DNA from: Achromobacter insuavis
Lineage (GTDB): Bacteria; Pseudomonadota; Gammaproteobacteria; Burkholderiales; Burkholderiaceae_B
Length of the DNA stretch: 55,941 nt
Direction of reading: 5' to 3'
NCBI RefSeq assembly: GCF_902859645.1
Contig: NZ_CADIJR010000044.1
Location: 1-55,941, forward strand
In this document: one piece after another, positions 49,270-55,941 of the stretch
How the letters are laid out: every line of letters begins with the position of its first letter
Position numbering within the stretch: position 1 is the stretch's first letter
The notes under the pieces: generated by a model
Told to the model about the DNA's origin: nothing
Databases searched by the model: none
Seen by the model: the letters and a program-made list of their open reading frames with translations, nothing else
Made by a program: the position numbers and the translations under genes

Positions 49270-49989
49270 TCAACGGCCCTGTTCTTTGCGCCAGGCGGCG
49301 AATTTGTCCTTGGTGCCCGGGTCGGTGGGCGGATACAGGCCCAGGATCGACGCGCCGGCCTGCACCTGGCTGGTGACGAAGTCCTCGAACGCGGTCATCT
49401 CCACCGCTTCGTCCGCGATCTCGTCGGCCAGGTGCGCGGGGATCACCACCACGCCCTCGCGGTCGCCCACCACGATGTCGCCGGGGAACACGGCCACGTC
49501 GCCGCAGCCGATGGGCGCGTTGATGTCCAGCGCCTGGTGCAGCGTCAGGTTGGTCGGCGCGGACGGACGGTTGTGGTACGCGGGATAGCCGAGCTCGGCG
49601 ATCTCGGGCGAGTCGCGGAAACCGCCGTCGGTGACCACGCCGGCCACGCCGCGCTTCATCAGGCGGGTCACCAGGATCGAACCGGCCGAGGCGGCGCGCG
49701 GGTCCTTGCGGCTGTCCATCACCAGCACCGCGCCGGGCGGGCAGGTCTCGACCGCGGCGCGCTGCGGGTGGGCGCGGTCCTCGAACACCTTGATGGTGTT
49801 CAGGTCCTCGCGCGCCGGGATGTAGCGCAGCGTGAAGGCCGGGCCGACCATGTTGGGCAGCGTCGCGTTCAGCGGCCGCACGTCCTGGATGAACTGGTTG
49901 CGCAGGCCGCGCTTGAACAAGGCGGTGCACAGCGTGGCGGTGCTGATGCCGGCCAGCTTGGCGCGGGTGGCGGGATTCATGTCTGACAC
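49270..49989 (-). CDS. RraA/HMG-aldolase-family protein
   Basis: A 239-residue RraA-like protein. The catalytic region reads GVVTDGGFRDSPEIAELGYPAYH and, later, GDIVVGDREGVVVIP, the motif of 4-hydroxy-4-methyl-2-oxoglutarate/oxaloacetate aldolases. It is longer than E. coli RraA (161 aa) and lacks signs of RNase E regulation, so an aldolase or decarboxylase in sugar-acid breakdown is favoured. I chose a GTG at 49989, which has GGAG 6 nt upstream; the ATG at 49980 is 15 nt away. It is cotranscribed with the upstream dehydratase and downstream Bug gene. Confidence 0.88.
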   Translation of the reverse strand: MSDMNPATRAKLAGISTATLCTALFKRGLRNQFIQDVRPLNATLPNMVGPAFTLRYIPAREDLNTIKVFEDRAHPQRAAVETCPPGAVLVMDSRKDPRAASAGSILVTRLMKRGVAGVVTDGGFRDSPEIAELGYPAYHNRPSAPTNLTLHQALDINAPIGCGDVAVFPGDIVVGDREGVVVIPAHLADEIADEAVEMTAFEDFVTSQVQAGASILGLYPPTDPGTKDKFAAWRKEQGR

Positions 49990-50027
49990 GGAAAACTCCA
50001 GGGAAAGCGATTCAGGGGATGGCGGGT

Positions 50028-51758
50028 TCAGAAGATTTCCGGTTCCGGCACGGGCGCGCCGAAGCTGGTCTCGAGGAAGTCGAAATCGCAGCCCTCGTCG
50101 GCCTGCAGGATGTGTTGCGAGTACATCCAGCCGTAGCCACGCTCGTAGCGTTTGGGCGGCGGCGTCCAGGCGGCGCGGCGCGCGGCCAGTTCCTCGTCGC
50201 TGACGTTCAGGTGGATGCTGCGGGCCGGCACGTCGACGGTGATCAGGTCGCCGGTCTTGACCAGCGCCAGCGGGCCGCCGATGTAGGCTTCGGGCGCGGC
50301 GTGCAGGATGCAGGCGCCGTAGCTGGTGCCGCTCATGCGGGCGTCGGACAGGCGCAGCATGTCGCGCACGCCCTGCTTGACCAGCTTGGTGGGGATCGGC
50401 AGCATGCCCCATTCCGGCATGCCGGGGCCGCCCTGCGGGCCGGCGTTGCGCAGGATCATGATGTGGTCGGCGGTGACGTCCAGGTTCTCGTCGTCGACCG
50501 CGGCCTTCATGCTGGGATAGTCGTCGAACACCAGCGCCGGGCCGGTGTGTTGCAGGTATTGCGGCGCGCAGGCGCTGGGCTTGATGACGCAGCCGTCCGG
50601 CGCGATGTTGCCGCGCAGGACCGCCAGCGCGCCCTCGTCGTAGATGGCGGTGTCGAGCTTGCGGATGACGTCGTCGTTGTAGACCTCGGCGCCGGCGATG
50701 TTCTCGCCCAGCGTCTTGCCGGTGACGGTCATGGCCGACAGGTCCAGGTGCCCTTCCAGGCGCGACATCAGCGCCGGCAGGCCGCCGGCGTAGAAGAAGT
50801 CTTCCATCAGGTACTTGTCGCCGCTGGGCCGGATGTTGGCGATGACCGGCACCTTGCGGCTGGCGGCGTCGAAGTCGTCCAGGCCCACCGGATGGCCGGC
50901 GCGGCGCGACATCGCCACCAGGTGGATGATGGCGTTGGTGGAGCAGCCCATGGCCATGGCCACGTTGATGGCGTTGTGGAACGAGGCCGGGCTCAGGATG
51001 CGCTGCGGCGTCAGGTCATCCCAGACCATCTCGACCACGCGGCGGCCGCACTCGGCCGACATGCGCATGTGGTTGACGTCGGCCGCCGGGATCGACGAGG
51101 CGCCCGGCAGGGTCATGCCGATGGCCTCGGCGATGGCGGTCATGGTGCTGGCCGTGCCCATGGTCATGCAGGTGCCGTAGCTGCGGGCGATGCCGCCTTC
51201 GACCTCGGTCCATTGTTCCTGCGTGATCTTGCCGGCGCGGCGCTCGTCCCACAGCTTCCAGGCGTCGGAGCCGGAACCGAGGATCTTGCCCTTCCAGTTG
51301 CCGCGCAGCATCGGGCCGGCGGGCACGTAGACACAGGGCAGCCCGGCGCTGATGGCGCCCATCAGCAGGCCCGGCGTGGTCTTGTCGCAGCCGCCCAGCA
51401 GCACCGCGCCGTCCACCGGGTGGCTGCGCAGCAGTTCCTCGGCCTCCATCGCCAGCATGTTCCGGTACAGCATGGTGGTGGGCTTGACGAACGATTCGGA
51501 CACCGAGATCGCCGGCAGTTCCACCGGAAAGCCGCCAGCCTGGAACACGCCGCGCTTGACGTCCTCGACGCGCTGCTTGAAGTGGCTGTGACAGGGGTTC
51601 AGGTCGGACCAGGTGTTGATGATGGCGATGATCGGGCGGCCGGCCCAGTCGTCGGGGCCGTAGCCCATCTGCATCATGCGGGAACGATGACCGAAGGAGC
51701 GCAGGTCGTCCTTGGCCATCCAGGCGGCGCTGCGCAGGCTTTCGTAGGTGCGTTTCAT
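50028..51758 (-). CDS. IlvD/Edd-family dehydratase, probable sugar-acid (arabinonate-type) dehydratase
   Basis: A 576-residue Fe-S dehydratase with three cluster/active-site cysteines at C56 (SDLNPCHSH), C124 (GGCDKTTPG) and C197 (SYGTCMTMGTAS), and a likely carbamylated lysine at K126. Residue order and length match L-arabinonate/D-xylonate-type dehydratases better than IlvD (about 610 aa with GGCDKTTPA). It would dehydrate an aldonate to a 2-keto-3-deoxy acid, and the RraA-like aldolase gene after it could cleave such a product. Divergent from a GntR gene; a perfect palindrome lies between them. Confidence 0.9.
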   Translation of the reverse strand: MKRTYESLRSAAWMAKDDLRSFGHRSRMMQMGYGPDDWAGRPIIAIINTWSDLNPCHSHFKQRVEDVKRGVFQAGGFPVELPAISVSESFVKPTTMLYRNMLAMEAEELLRSHPVDGAVLLGGCDKTTPGLLMGAISAGLPCVYVPAGPMLRGNWKGKILGSGSDAWKLWDERRAGKITQEQWTEVEGGIARSYGTCMTMGTASTMTAIAEAIGMTLPGASSIPAADVNHMRMSAECGRRVVEMVWDDLTPQRILSPASFHNAINVAMAMGCSTNAIIHLVAMSRRAGHPVGLDDFDAASRKVPVIANIRPSGDKYLMEDFFYAGGLPALMSRLEGHLDLSAMTVTGKTLGENIAGAEVYNDDVIRKLDTAIYDEGALAVLRGNIAPDGCVIKPSACAPQYLQHTGPALVFDDYPSMKAAVDDENLDVTADHIMILRNAGPQGGPGMPEWGMLPIPTKLVKQGVRDMLRLSDARMSGTSYGACILHAAPEAYIGGPLALVKTGDLITVDVPARSIHLNVSDEELAARRAAWTPPPKRYERGYGWMYSQHILQADEGCDFDFLETSFGAPVPEPEIF

Positions 51759-51824
51759 AGGGGAAGCGGGGTCCAGGAAGGCGGTGGAATGAAACTGACG
51801 AAATCATTGACCAGACCATTTAAA

Positions 51825-51840
51825 CACTAATACATTAGTG
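51825..51840. promoter_or_regulatory. GntR-type operator between ilvD-like and gntR genes
   Basis: CACTAAT-AC-ATTAGTG is a 16-bp palindrome with perfect 7-bp arms. It lies 67 bp upstream of the dehydratase start and 75 bp upstream of the GntR ATG at 51916, in an AT-rich patch. It is the obvious candidate site for the divergently encoded GntR protein. Confidence 0.65.
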
Positions 51841-51915
51841 CGTCAGCTAGGTGAAAACCCGCTACACTCCGCTTCCACCACCGACCGTTCCGACCCTTTA
51901 CCGAACTTCGCTCCG

Positions 51916-52605
51916 ATGCCCAGCCACAAGCTCAGACTGGACCGCTCGCGACACGCCGCGCCGCAGGTCTTCGAACATCTGCGCGAACAGATCATGTCCC
52001 TCGAACTGGCGCCCGGCGCGCCGCTGTCGCGCGTGACGCTGGCCGAGGCCTACGGCCTGAGCCAGACGCCGATCCGCGACGCGCTCATGAAACTGGCCGA
52101 GGAAGCCCTGGTCGAGATCTATCCGCAGCACACCACGGTGGTCAGCCGCATCGACATCGCCGCGGCGCGCCAGGCGCACTTCCTGCGACGGTCGATCGAG
52201 CTGGAAATCGTGCACGTGCTGGCGCAGCAACCCGATCCCCTGCTGGTCCAGCGGCTGCAGGCCAGCATCGACCGCCAGCGTGTCTGCCACGCCGCCGGCC
52301 AGTACCAGGAATTCATGGCGGCCGACCAGGCCTTCCACCGCGACATGCACGCGGCCGCGGGCGTCACGGCGCTGTGGGACATGGAACAGCGCTACAGCGG
52401 CCACGTCGACCGCCTGCGCCGCCTGCACCTGCCGGAAGCCGGCAAGGCCGAACGCATCATGGACGACCACCAGCGGGTGCTGGACGCCATCGCGGCGGGC
52501 GATGCGCCGCGCGCGCAGCAGGCGTTGCGCGAGCACCTGTCGGGCACGCTCAGCCAGGTGGCCGAGATCTGCAAGCGCTATCCGGACTACGTGCAGGCCG
52601 ACTGA
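51916..52605 (+). CDS. GntR-family (FCD) transcriptional regulator
   Basis: A 229-residue GntR protein. The winged helix is 'APQVFEHLREQIMSLELAPGAPLSRVTLAEAYGLSQTPIRDALMKLAEEALVEIYPQHTTVV', followed by an FCD domain (FLRRSIELEIVHVLAQQ...FHRDMHAAAG...HQRVLDAIAAGDAPRAQQALREHL). FCD members bind small organic acids such as aldonates or hexuronates. It is divergent from the dehydratase operon and is its likely repressor. An in-frame start at 51838 would overlap the palindrome and is unlikely. Confidence 0.9.
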   Translation: MPSHKLRLDRSRHAAPQVFEHLREQIMSLELAPGAPLSRVTLAEAYGLSQTPIRDALMKLAEEALVEIYPQHTTVVSRIDIAAARQAHFLRRSIELEIVHVLAQQPDPLLVQRLQASIDRQRVCHAAGQYQEFMAADQAFHRDMHAAAGVTALWDMEQRYSGHVDRLRRLHLPEAGKAERIMDDHQRVLDAIAAGDAPRAQQALREHLSGTLSQVAEICKRYPDYVQAD

Positions 52606-52616
52606 GGCCGGGAGGC

Positions 52617-53072
52617 TCAGGCCTCGGCGCGCGGGGGACGGTCGCCGCGCGATTCCAGCAGCAGGTAGTCGCCGTCCTCGCCCGCGCCGGCGCCGATTTC
52701 CACGAAACCGCAGGCCTGGTAGAAGGCCAGCGCCGCGGCGTTGCGCCGCAGGCACTTGAGCCGGTAGCGCGTCACCGGCCAGCCGGGCAAGGCGCGCAGC
52801 AACGCCCGCGCCACGCCCTGCCGCTGCCAGGCGCGGCCCACATACAGGTGGTGGATGAAGTCGTCAGGCTCCCACAGCGACACGAAGCCGGCCAGGGCGC
52901 CGTCCGCGGCCAGCGCGACCCAGAGCCGTTCGCCCTCGGTCTGCGCGTCCAGGTCGACCGCGCGCAGGCTGGCCGGCGCCAGCCAGGGATAGGCCTCGCG
53001 GCGCGTCGCCAGGAACAGCGCGCGCAACCCCGGCAGATCGGCGGCCCGCGCCTCGCGCACGGTCGGCGTCAT
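52617..53072 (-). CDS. GNAT-family N-acetyltransferase
   Basis: A 151-residue GNAT domain. N-terminal VREARAADLPGLRALFLATRREAYPW is followed by the acetyl-CoA-binding motif A, 'IHHLYVGRAWQRQGVARALL' (Q/RxxGxA/G form), and motif B 'LKCLRRNAAALAFYQACGFVEIG'. Acceptor unknown. It follows the propeller gene by 3 bp on the same strand and may be cotranscribed; it converges on the GntR gene. Confidence 0.88.
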   Translation of the reverse strand: MTPTVREARAADLPGLRALFLATRREAYPWLAPASLRAVDLDAQTEGERLWVALAADGALAGFVSLWEPDDFIHHLYVGRAWQRQGVARALLRALPGWPVTRYRLKCLRRNAAALAFYQACGFVEIGAGAGEDGDYLLLESRGDRPPRAEA

Positions 53073-53075
53073 GCC

Positions 53076-54452
53076 TCACTCCAGCGCATAGCGCACGATG
53101 ATGGTCTTGCCGCCGCGATCGACGTGCACCAGCACGCCCTCGCCCGCCGCGTCCAGGCCGAGCAGGCCGCGCTCCTGGTCGGGCGAGAGCTGGAACGGCC
53201 GCCAGGTCCTGCCCTGGTCGCGCGTGTGGAAGTAGGTGCGGGTGTAATCCTTGAACGAGAACAGGTGGTCGGCATAGGTCTGCACCACCCAGCCGTTGCG
53301 GCCGAACCAGGCCTGGCCGATCCAGGTGCGCTGGCCGCGCACGGCCGGCATGGCGGCCAGCTCGTGCCAGTTGCTGTCGGCCGGATCGAGCCGGTAGATG
53401 CGGTTGTCGTCGGTGGCGTATTCAGGCTGCCCCACCCGCGGCTGCGAGCGCGGATCCTGCGGCGGCACCGGCGGCACGTCGTGGGTGATGCGGAACGCGG
53501 GCGAAGCGCCGTCCTGGAACCGCACCTCGAAGCGCCGGGTCTCGATGCGGCGCGCCACGCCGACCGTGACGCGGTCGCGCCAGCTCCAGCCGACGGCGCG
53601 GTCGGCGGCCAGCGGATAGAGCGACCAGCCGTACACCAGCTGATCGGTGGCGGCGCGGCCCGGGCCCAGGTGTTCCAGGAACGCCCGGCCATAGCTGTCG
53701 GCGTCGGGCCAGACCTGCTCGCGCAAGGACAGCGCCGACCAGTGGCGCGCGCCGTCCTCGCTGACCAGCAGGCGTTCGTCGCCGGCGCCATTGCTGCCGT
53801 CGGTCAGCGCCATGGCCCGCTCATCGGTCAGGAACACGGTGAACCGCCGTGGCGCGCCCAGCTGCAAGTCAGGCGCGTAGCGCCAATTGGCGCCCTGGTC
53901 GTCGGAACGCCAGACGTCCCACCCGCTGGAAGCGTCGCCGTCATGGCCGCGGCGCTGGCTGCCGCCCACCAGGTAGATGGTCTGCCCCTGCGGCCCGCCG
54001 AGGAGCGTGACGCCGGTGTCGCCGCCGATCGAGCCGAGCAGCGCGTAGCGGCCATTGTCACGGCCGCCATAGACCAGGTTGCGCACATCACGCGCCGAGG
54101 CGGCCGCCTGCAGCATGCCCTGCGTCGGATCGGCCGACGCGGCCTCGGCGCGCGCGGCCCCGTCCGCCTGGCAGCAGTCCGCCGCGGACGGCAGCAGCGC
54201 GTCCAGCACCGGCGCCTTGGCCAGGCCGGCGATATCCTTGTCGCCCGCGATCAGCTGCCCGACCAGGAACTGATGCTCGCCATAGCGGTACAGCCGCGTG
54301 CGCGAGTAGCCGGCCAGCGGCGGGCCATCGAGCTCGCCGATGACTTCGCTGCGCGCCAGCGGCTCGCCTTCCGGCATGAGCTGGTAGAACCCGTAAGCCA
54401 GCACCCCGGTCACGGCGATGGCCGCCGCGCCGGCGAGCACCCTGATATTCAT
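53076..54452 (-). CDS. Asp-box (BNR-repeat) beta-propeller protein, membrane-anchored
   Basis: A 458-residue protein with an N-terminal signal anchor (MNIRVLAGAAAIAVTGVLAYGFYQ). It has three Asp-box turns of the S/T-x-D-x-G-x-x-W type: SDDQGANW, SEDGARHW and TRDQGRTW. These belong to sialidase/VPS10/photosystem-assembly-like propellers. No sialidase Arg triad or FRIP motif is visible, so enzymatic sialidase activity is doubtful. The start at 54452 has GGAGAGG about 8 nt upstream; upstream in-frame sequence looks non-coding. Likely periplasmic and structural or ligand-binding. Confidence 0.78.
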   Translation of the reverse strand: MNIRVLAGAAAIAVTGVLAYGFYQLMPEGEPLARSEVIGELDGPPLAGYSRTRLYRYGEHQFLVGQLIAGDKDIAGLAKAPVLDALLPSAADCCQADGAARAEAASADPTQGMLQAAASARDVRNLVYGGRDNGRYALLGSIGGDTGVTLLGGPQGQTIYLVGGSQRRGHDGDASSGWDVWRSDDQGANWRYAPDLQLGAPRRFTVFLTDERAMALTDGSNGAGDERLLVSEDGARHWSALSLREQVWPDADSYGRAFLEHLGPGRAATDQLVYGWSLYPLAADRAVGWSWRDRVTVGVARRIETRRFEVRFQDGASPAFRITHDVPPVPPQDPRSQPRVGQPEYATDDNRIYRLDPADSNWHELAAMPAVRGQRTWIGQAWFGRNGWVVQTYADHLFSFKDYTRTYFHTRDQGRTWRPFQLSPDQERGLLGLDAAGEGVLVHVDRGGKTIIVRYALE

Positions 54453-54625
54453 CGTCGTCGCCTCTCCTCCGACCCCGGCCGGCGCCCCGTGGCACGGCGT
54501 CGGCATCGCTTGTCGAACGGACGAGACTATACCCCCGCGCCGCGCTTGCCGCCGGGTTCCGGCCGTCATGATTTCTTTCTCTATACTGGGGTGACTCCAC
54601 ACCGATGTCCCACAGGGAAGGCCCC

Positions 54626-55201
54626 ATGACAGCAAGGCAAGCGCAACTCACCCTCGTCCTGGCGGTATTGGGGGGGCCTGCCTGGGCCCAGGCGGGCAGC
54701 GCGGAGCCGGCCACGCCGGCCGATACCTGCGCGGTGGTGACGGTCCGCCAAGGCGATCCGGTCCCGCCCGACGCCTGCGCCGTCAGCATCGCGCCGGCCA
54801 CGCCGGATACCGGCGGCATCGTCTTCGGCGGCGCGCCGGCCTGGCAGCCGCTGGCGCCGCAGTCGATGCCCGGGGTGTTCTACGACCGCGACTCGATCGT
54901 GCAGCTGACCGAGCGGCCGCTGGTGATGCTGGCGACGGTGGCGTGGTTCTATGCGCAGCCGCGGGTCTCCGAGGCCAATGGCCAGCCCTACGGCTCGGTG
55001 ACGCAGCCCGTGACCATCAATTGCAGCAACAACACCTACACCATCACCGAAACCCAGCACTACGCCGGCCCCAACGCCACCGGGGAACTGGTGGAATCGC
55101 TGCCGGTGGCCGGCATTTCCAACGCGCCGGTGGCGCGCGACCCGGTGCAGCGGCAGCTGCGCAGCGTGATCTGCCCGGCCGGCAAGTCCTCGCGCAAATA
55201 G
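54626..55201 (+). CDS. small secreted protein, possibly surface-adhesin E-like
   Basis: A 191-residue protein with a Sec signal peptide (MTARQAQLTLVLAVLGGPAWAQA). The mature part has 'GVFYDRDSIVQLTERPLVMLATVAWFYAQ' and 'VTINCSNNTYTITETQHYAG', then a final Cys (RSVICPAG). The 'Y-D-x-x-S-I ... V-x-I-x-C-x(n)-Y' pattern resembles adhesin-E-like proteins (PF16747), with the two cysteines likely disulfide-bonded; this is a weak match. GGGAAGG lies before the ATG at 54626. Divergent from the Asp-box gene. Confidence 0.65.
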   Translation: MTARQAQLTLVLAVLGGPAWAQAGSAEPATPADTCAVVTVRQGDPVPPDACAVSIAPATPDTGGIVFGGAPAWQPLAPQSMPGVFYDRDSIVQLTERPLVMLATVAWFYAQPRVSEANGQPYGSVTQPVTINCSNNTYTITETQHYAGPNATGELVESLPVAGISNAPVARDPVQRQLRSVICPAGKSSRK

Positions 55202-55214
55202 CGGCGGCGCCGGC

Positions 55215-55941
55215 CTACCCGCGCCAGTAGCGGTACAGGCCCCGGGCGGCGGCATCCAGCAGGAAGCCCAGCGCGCCGATCAGCAGCACCATGGCCATCA
55301 GCTCGGAATAGGCCAGGCGGTCGCGGGTGTCGAGGATGAAATAGCCCATGCCGGCCGAGACGCCCAGCATCTCGCACGGCACCAGCACGATCCAGAGAAT
55401 GCCGATCGCCAGCCGCACGCCCGTCAGGATGTGGCCCAGCACGCCCGGCAGGATCACGTGGCGCAGGGTCTCCCAGCGGGTCGCGGCCACGCTTTGCGCC
55501 AGCAGCAGCCAGCGCGCGTCCAGCTGCTGCACGCCGGCGGCCGTGTTCAGCACGATCGGCCAGACGGCGGCGAAGGCCAGCAGGAAATACACCGGGTCGT
55601 CGCCCACCCCGAACACCATCACCGCGATCGGCATCCACGACAGCGGCGAGATCATGCGCAGGAACTGCATCGCGGGCGACAGCGCCGCCTCCAGGCGGCG
55701 GTAGCTGCCGATGGCCAGGCCCAGCGGCACGCCGATCGCCAGCGCCAGCCCCAGGCCCACCGCCACGCGGCGCAGGCTCACCAGCACATGCAGCGGCAGG
55801 TCCGAGCCGGTCAGCAGGGCCCACAGGCTGGCGAAGGTGGCGCCGGGCGCGAAACGCCGCGCCATGCCGCCGGCGGGCGCCAGCACGTCGGTGCCCAGCC
55901 ACCACAGCGCCAGCAGCGCCGCCAGTCCGGCCAGGCCAAGC
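55215..55941 (-). CDS. ABC transporter permease (SsuC/TauC/NrtB-like), 5'-truncated
   Basis: About 241 residues visible; the frame is open to the right edge and starts within the first membrane segment (LGLAGLAALLALWWLG), so the gene begins outside. It has six segments and the loop 'LDARWLLLAQSVAATRWETLRHVILPGVLGHILTGVRLAIGILWIVLVPCEMLGVSAGMGYFI', the family EAA motif. These permeases import sulfonates, nitrate or thiamine precursors with an ATPase and a binding protein, presumably encoded beyond the window. Confidence 0.88.
   Translation of the reverse strand, partial: LGLAGLAALLALWWLGTDVLAPAGGMARRFAPGATFASLWALLTGSDLPLHVLVSLRRVAVGLGLALAIGVPLGLAIGSYRRLEAALSPAMQFLRMISPLSWMPIAVMVFGVGDDPVYFLLAFAAVWPIVLNTAAGVQQLDARWLLLAQSVAATRWETLRHVILPGVLGHILTGVRLAIGILWIVLVPCEMLGVSAGMGYFILDTRDRLAYSELMAMVLLIGALGFLLDAAARGLYRYWRG

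Noticed and set aside
53076-54452. Functional sialidase
   Set aside because: Asp-box turns are present, but no FRIP motif or Arg triad is visible, so only the propeller fold is supported.
52374-54629. Open frame of 751 codons on the plus strand
   Set aside because: Antisense to GNAT and the Asp-box propeller gene, which show real motifs.

Overview
The window looks like chromosome of a high-GC betaproteobacterium of the Alcaligenaceae, most likely Achromobacter or Bordetella. The grounds are strong G/C third-position bias, four Bug/TctC-type periplasmic receptors in 56 kb, many LysR and GntR-FCD regulators, a CysB-type regulator and a standard siderophore uptake set. No rRNA, tRNA, CRISPR array, insertion sequence or phage gene was seen. 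The first and last genes run off the window edges.

Layout: (1) 3-1708, a beta-propeller protein and a PepSY membrane protein. (2) 1716-5598, an orphan membrane protein and a translationally coupled pair, a phospholipase-A2-like protein plus a membrane-anchored propeller, in less GC-biased DNA. (3) 5872-20786, a sulfur locus: TsuA/YeeE transporter, periplasmic rhodanese, a thiol-dioxygenase-like cupin fused to four rhodanese domains, CysB-like regulator, VOC protein, cystathionine-lyase-type PLP enzyme, a second cupin, a complete polar amino-acid ABC transporter with two paralogous binding proteins, an aminotransferase and an FAD 2-hydroxyacid dehydrogenase. (4) 20892-24656, Bug receptor, alpha/beta hydrolase and pyroglutamyl peptidase opposite a LysR gene. 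(5) 24741-31787, small orphan genes (DUF4189, lipoprotein, a cysteine-free 513-residue protein, RidA, LysR, methyltransferase, TetR). (6) 31998-36396, TonB receptor, Fe-siderophore binding protein and siderophore-interacting reductase. (7) 36632-41953, a Bacillus-Tgl-like transglutaminase homologue, a methyltransferase and a CheB-CheR-PAS-HWE kinase fusion. (8) 42036-52605, catabolic genes: catB, a DapA-family lyase/aldolase, an RraA-like aldolase and an IlvD/Edd sugar-acid dehydratase, interleaved with three Bug receptors and controlled by LysR and two GntR proteins. (9) 52617-55941, GNAT, an Asp-box propeller, a small secreted protein and a partial ABC permease.

The most coherent system is the sulfur locus. 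Its nine-gene polycistron (20786 to 12161, minus strand) could import a small sulfur-containing amino or hydroxy acid, oxidise or transaminate it to a thio-keto acid, and pass the sulfur to thiol dioxygenases and rhodaneses under a CysB-like regulator. This pathway is inferred; the domain calls are firm. Other leads are the PLA2-like pair, the transglutaminase homologue with a structured leader, and several well-defined operators, notably a duplicated GntR-type site with copies 85 bp apart.
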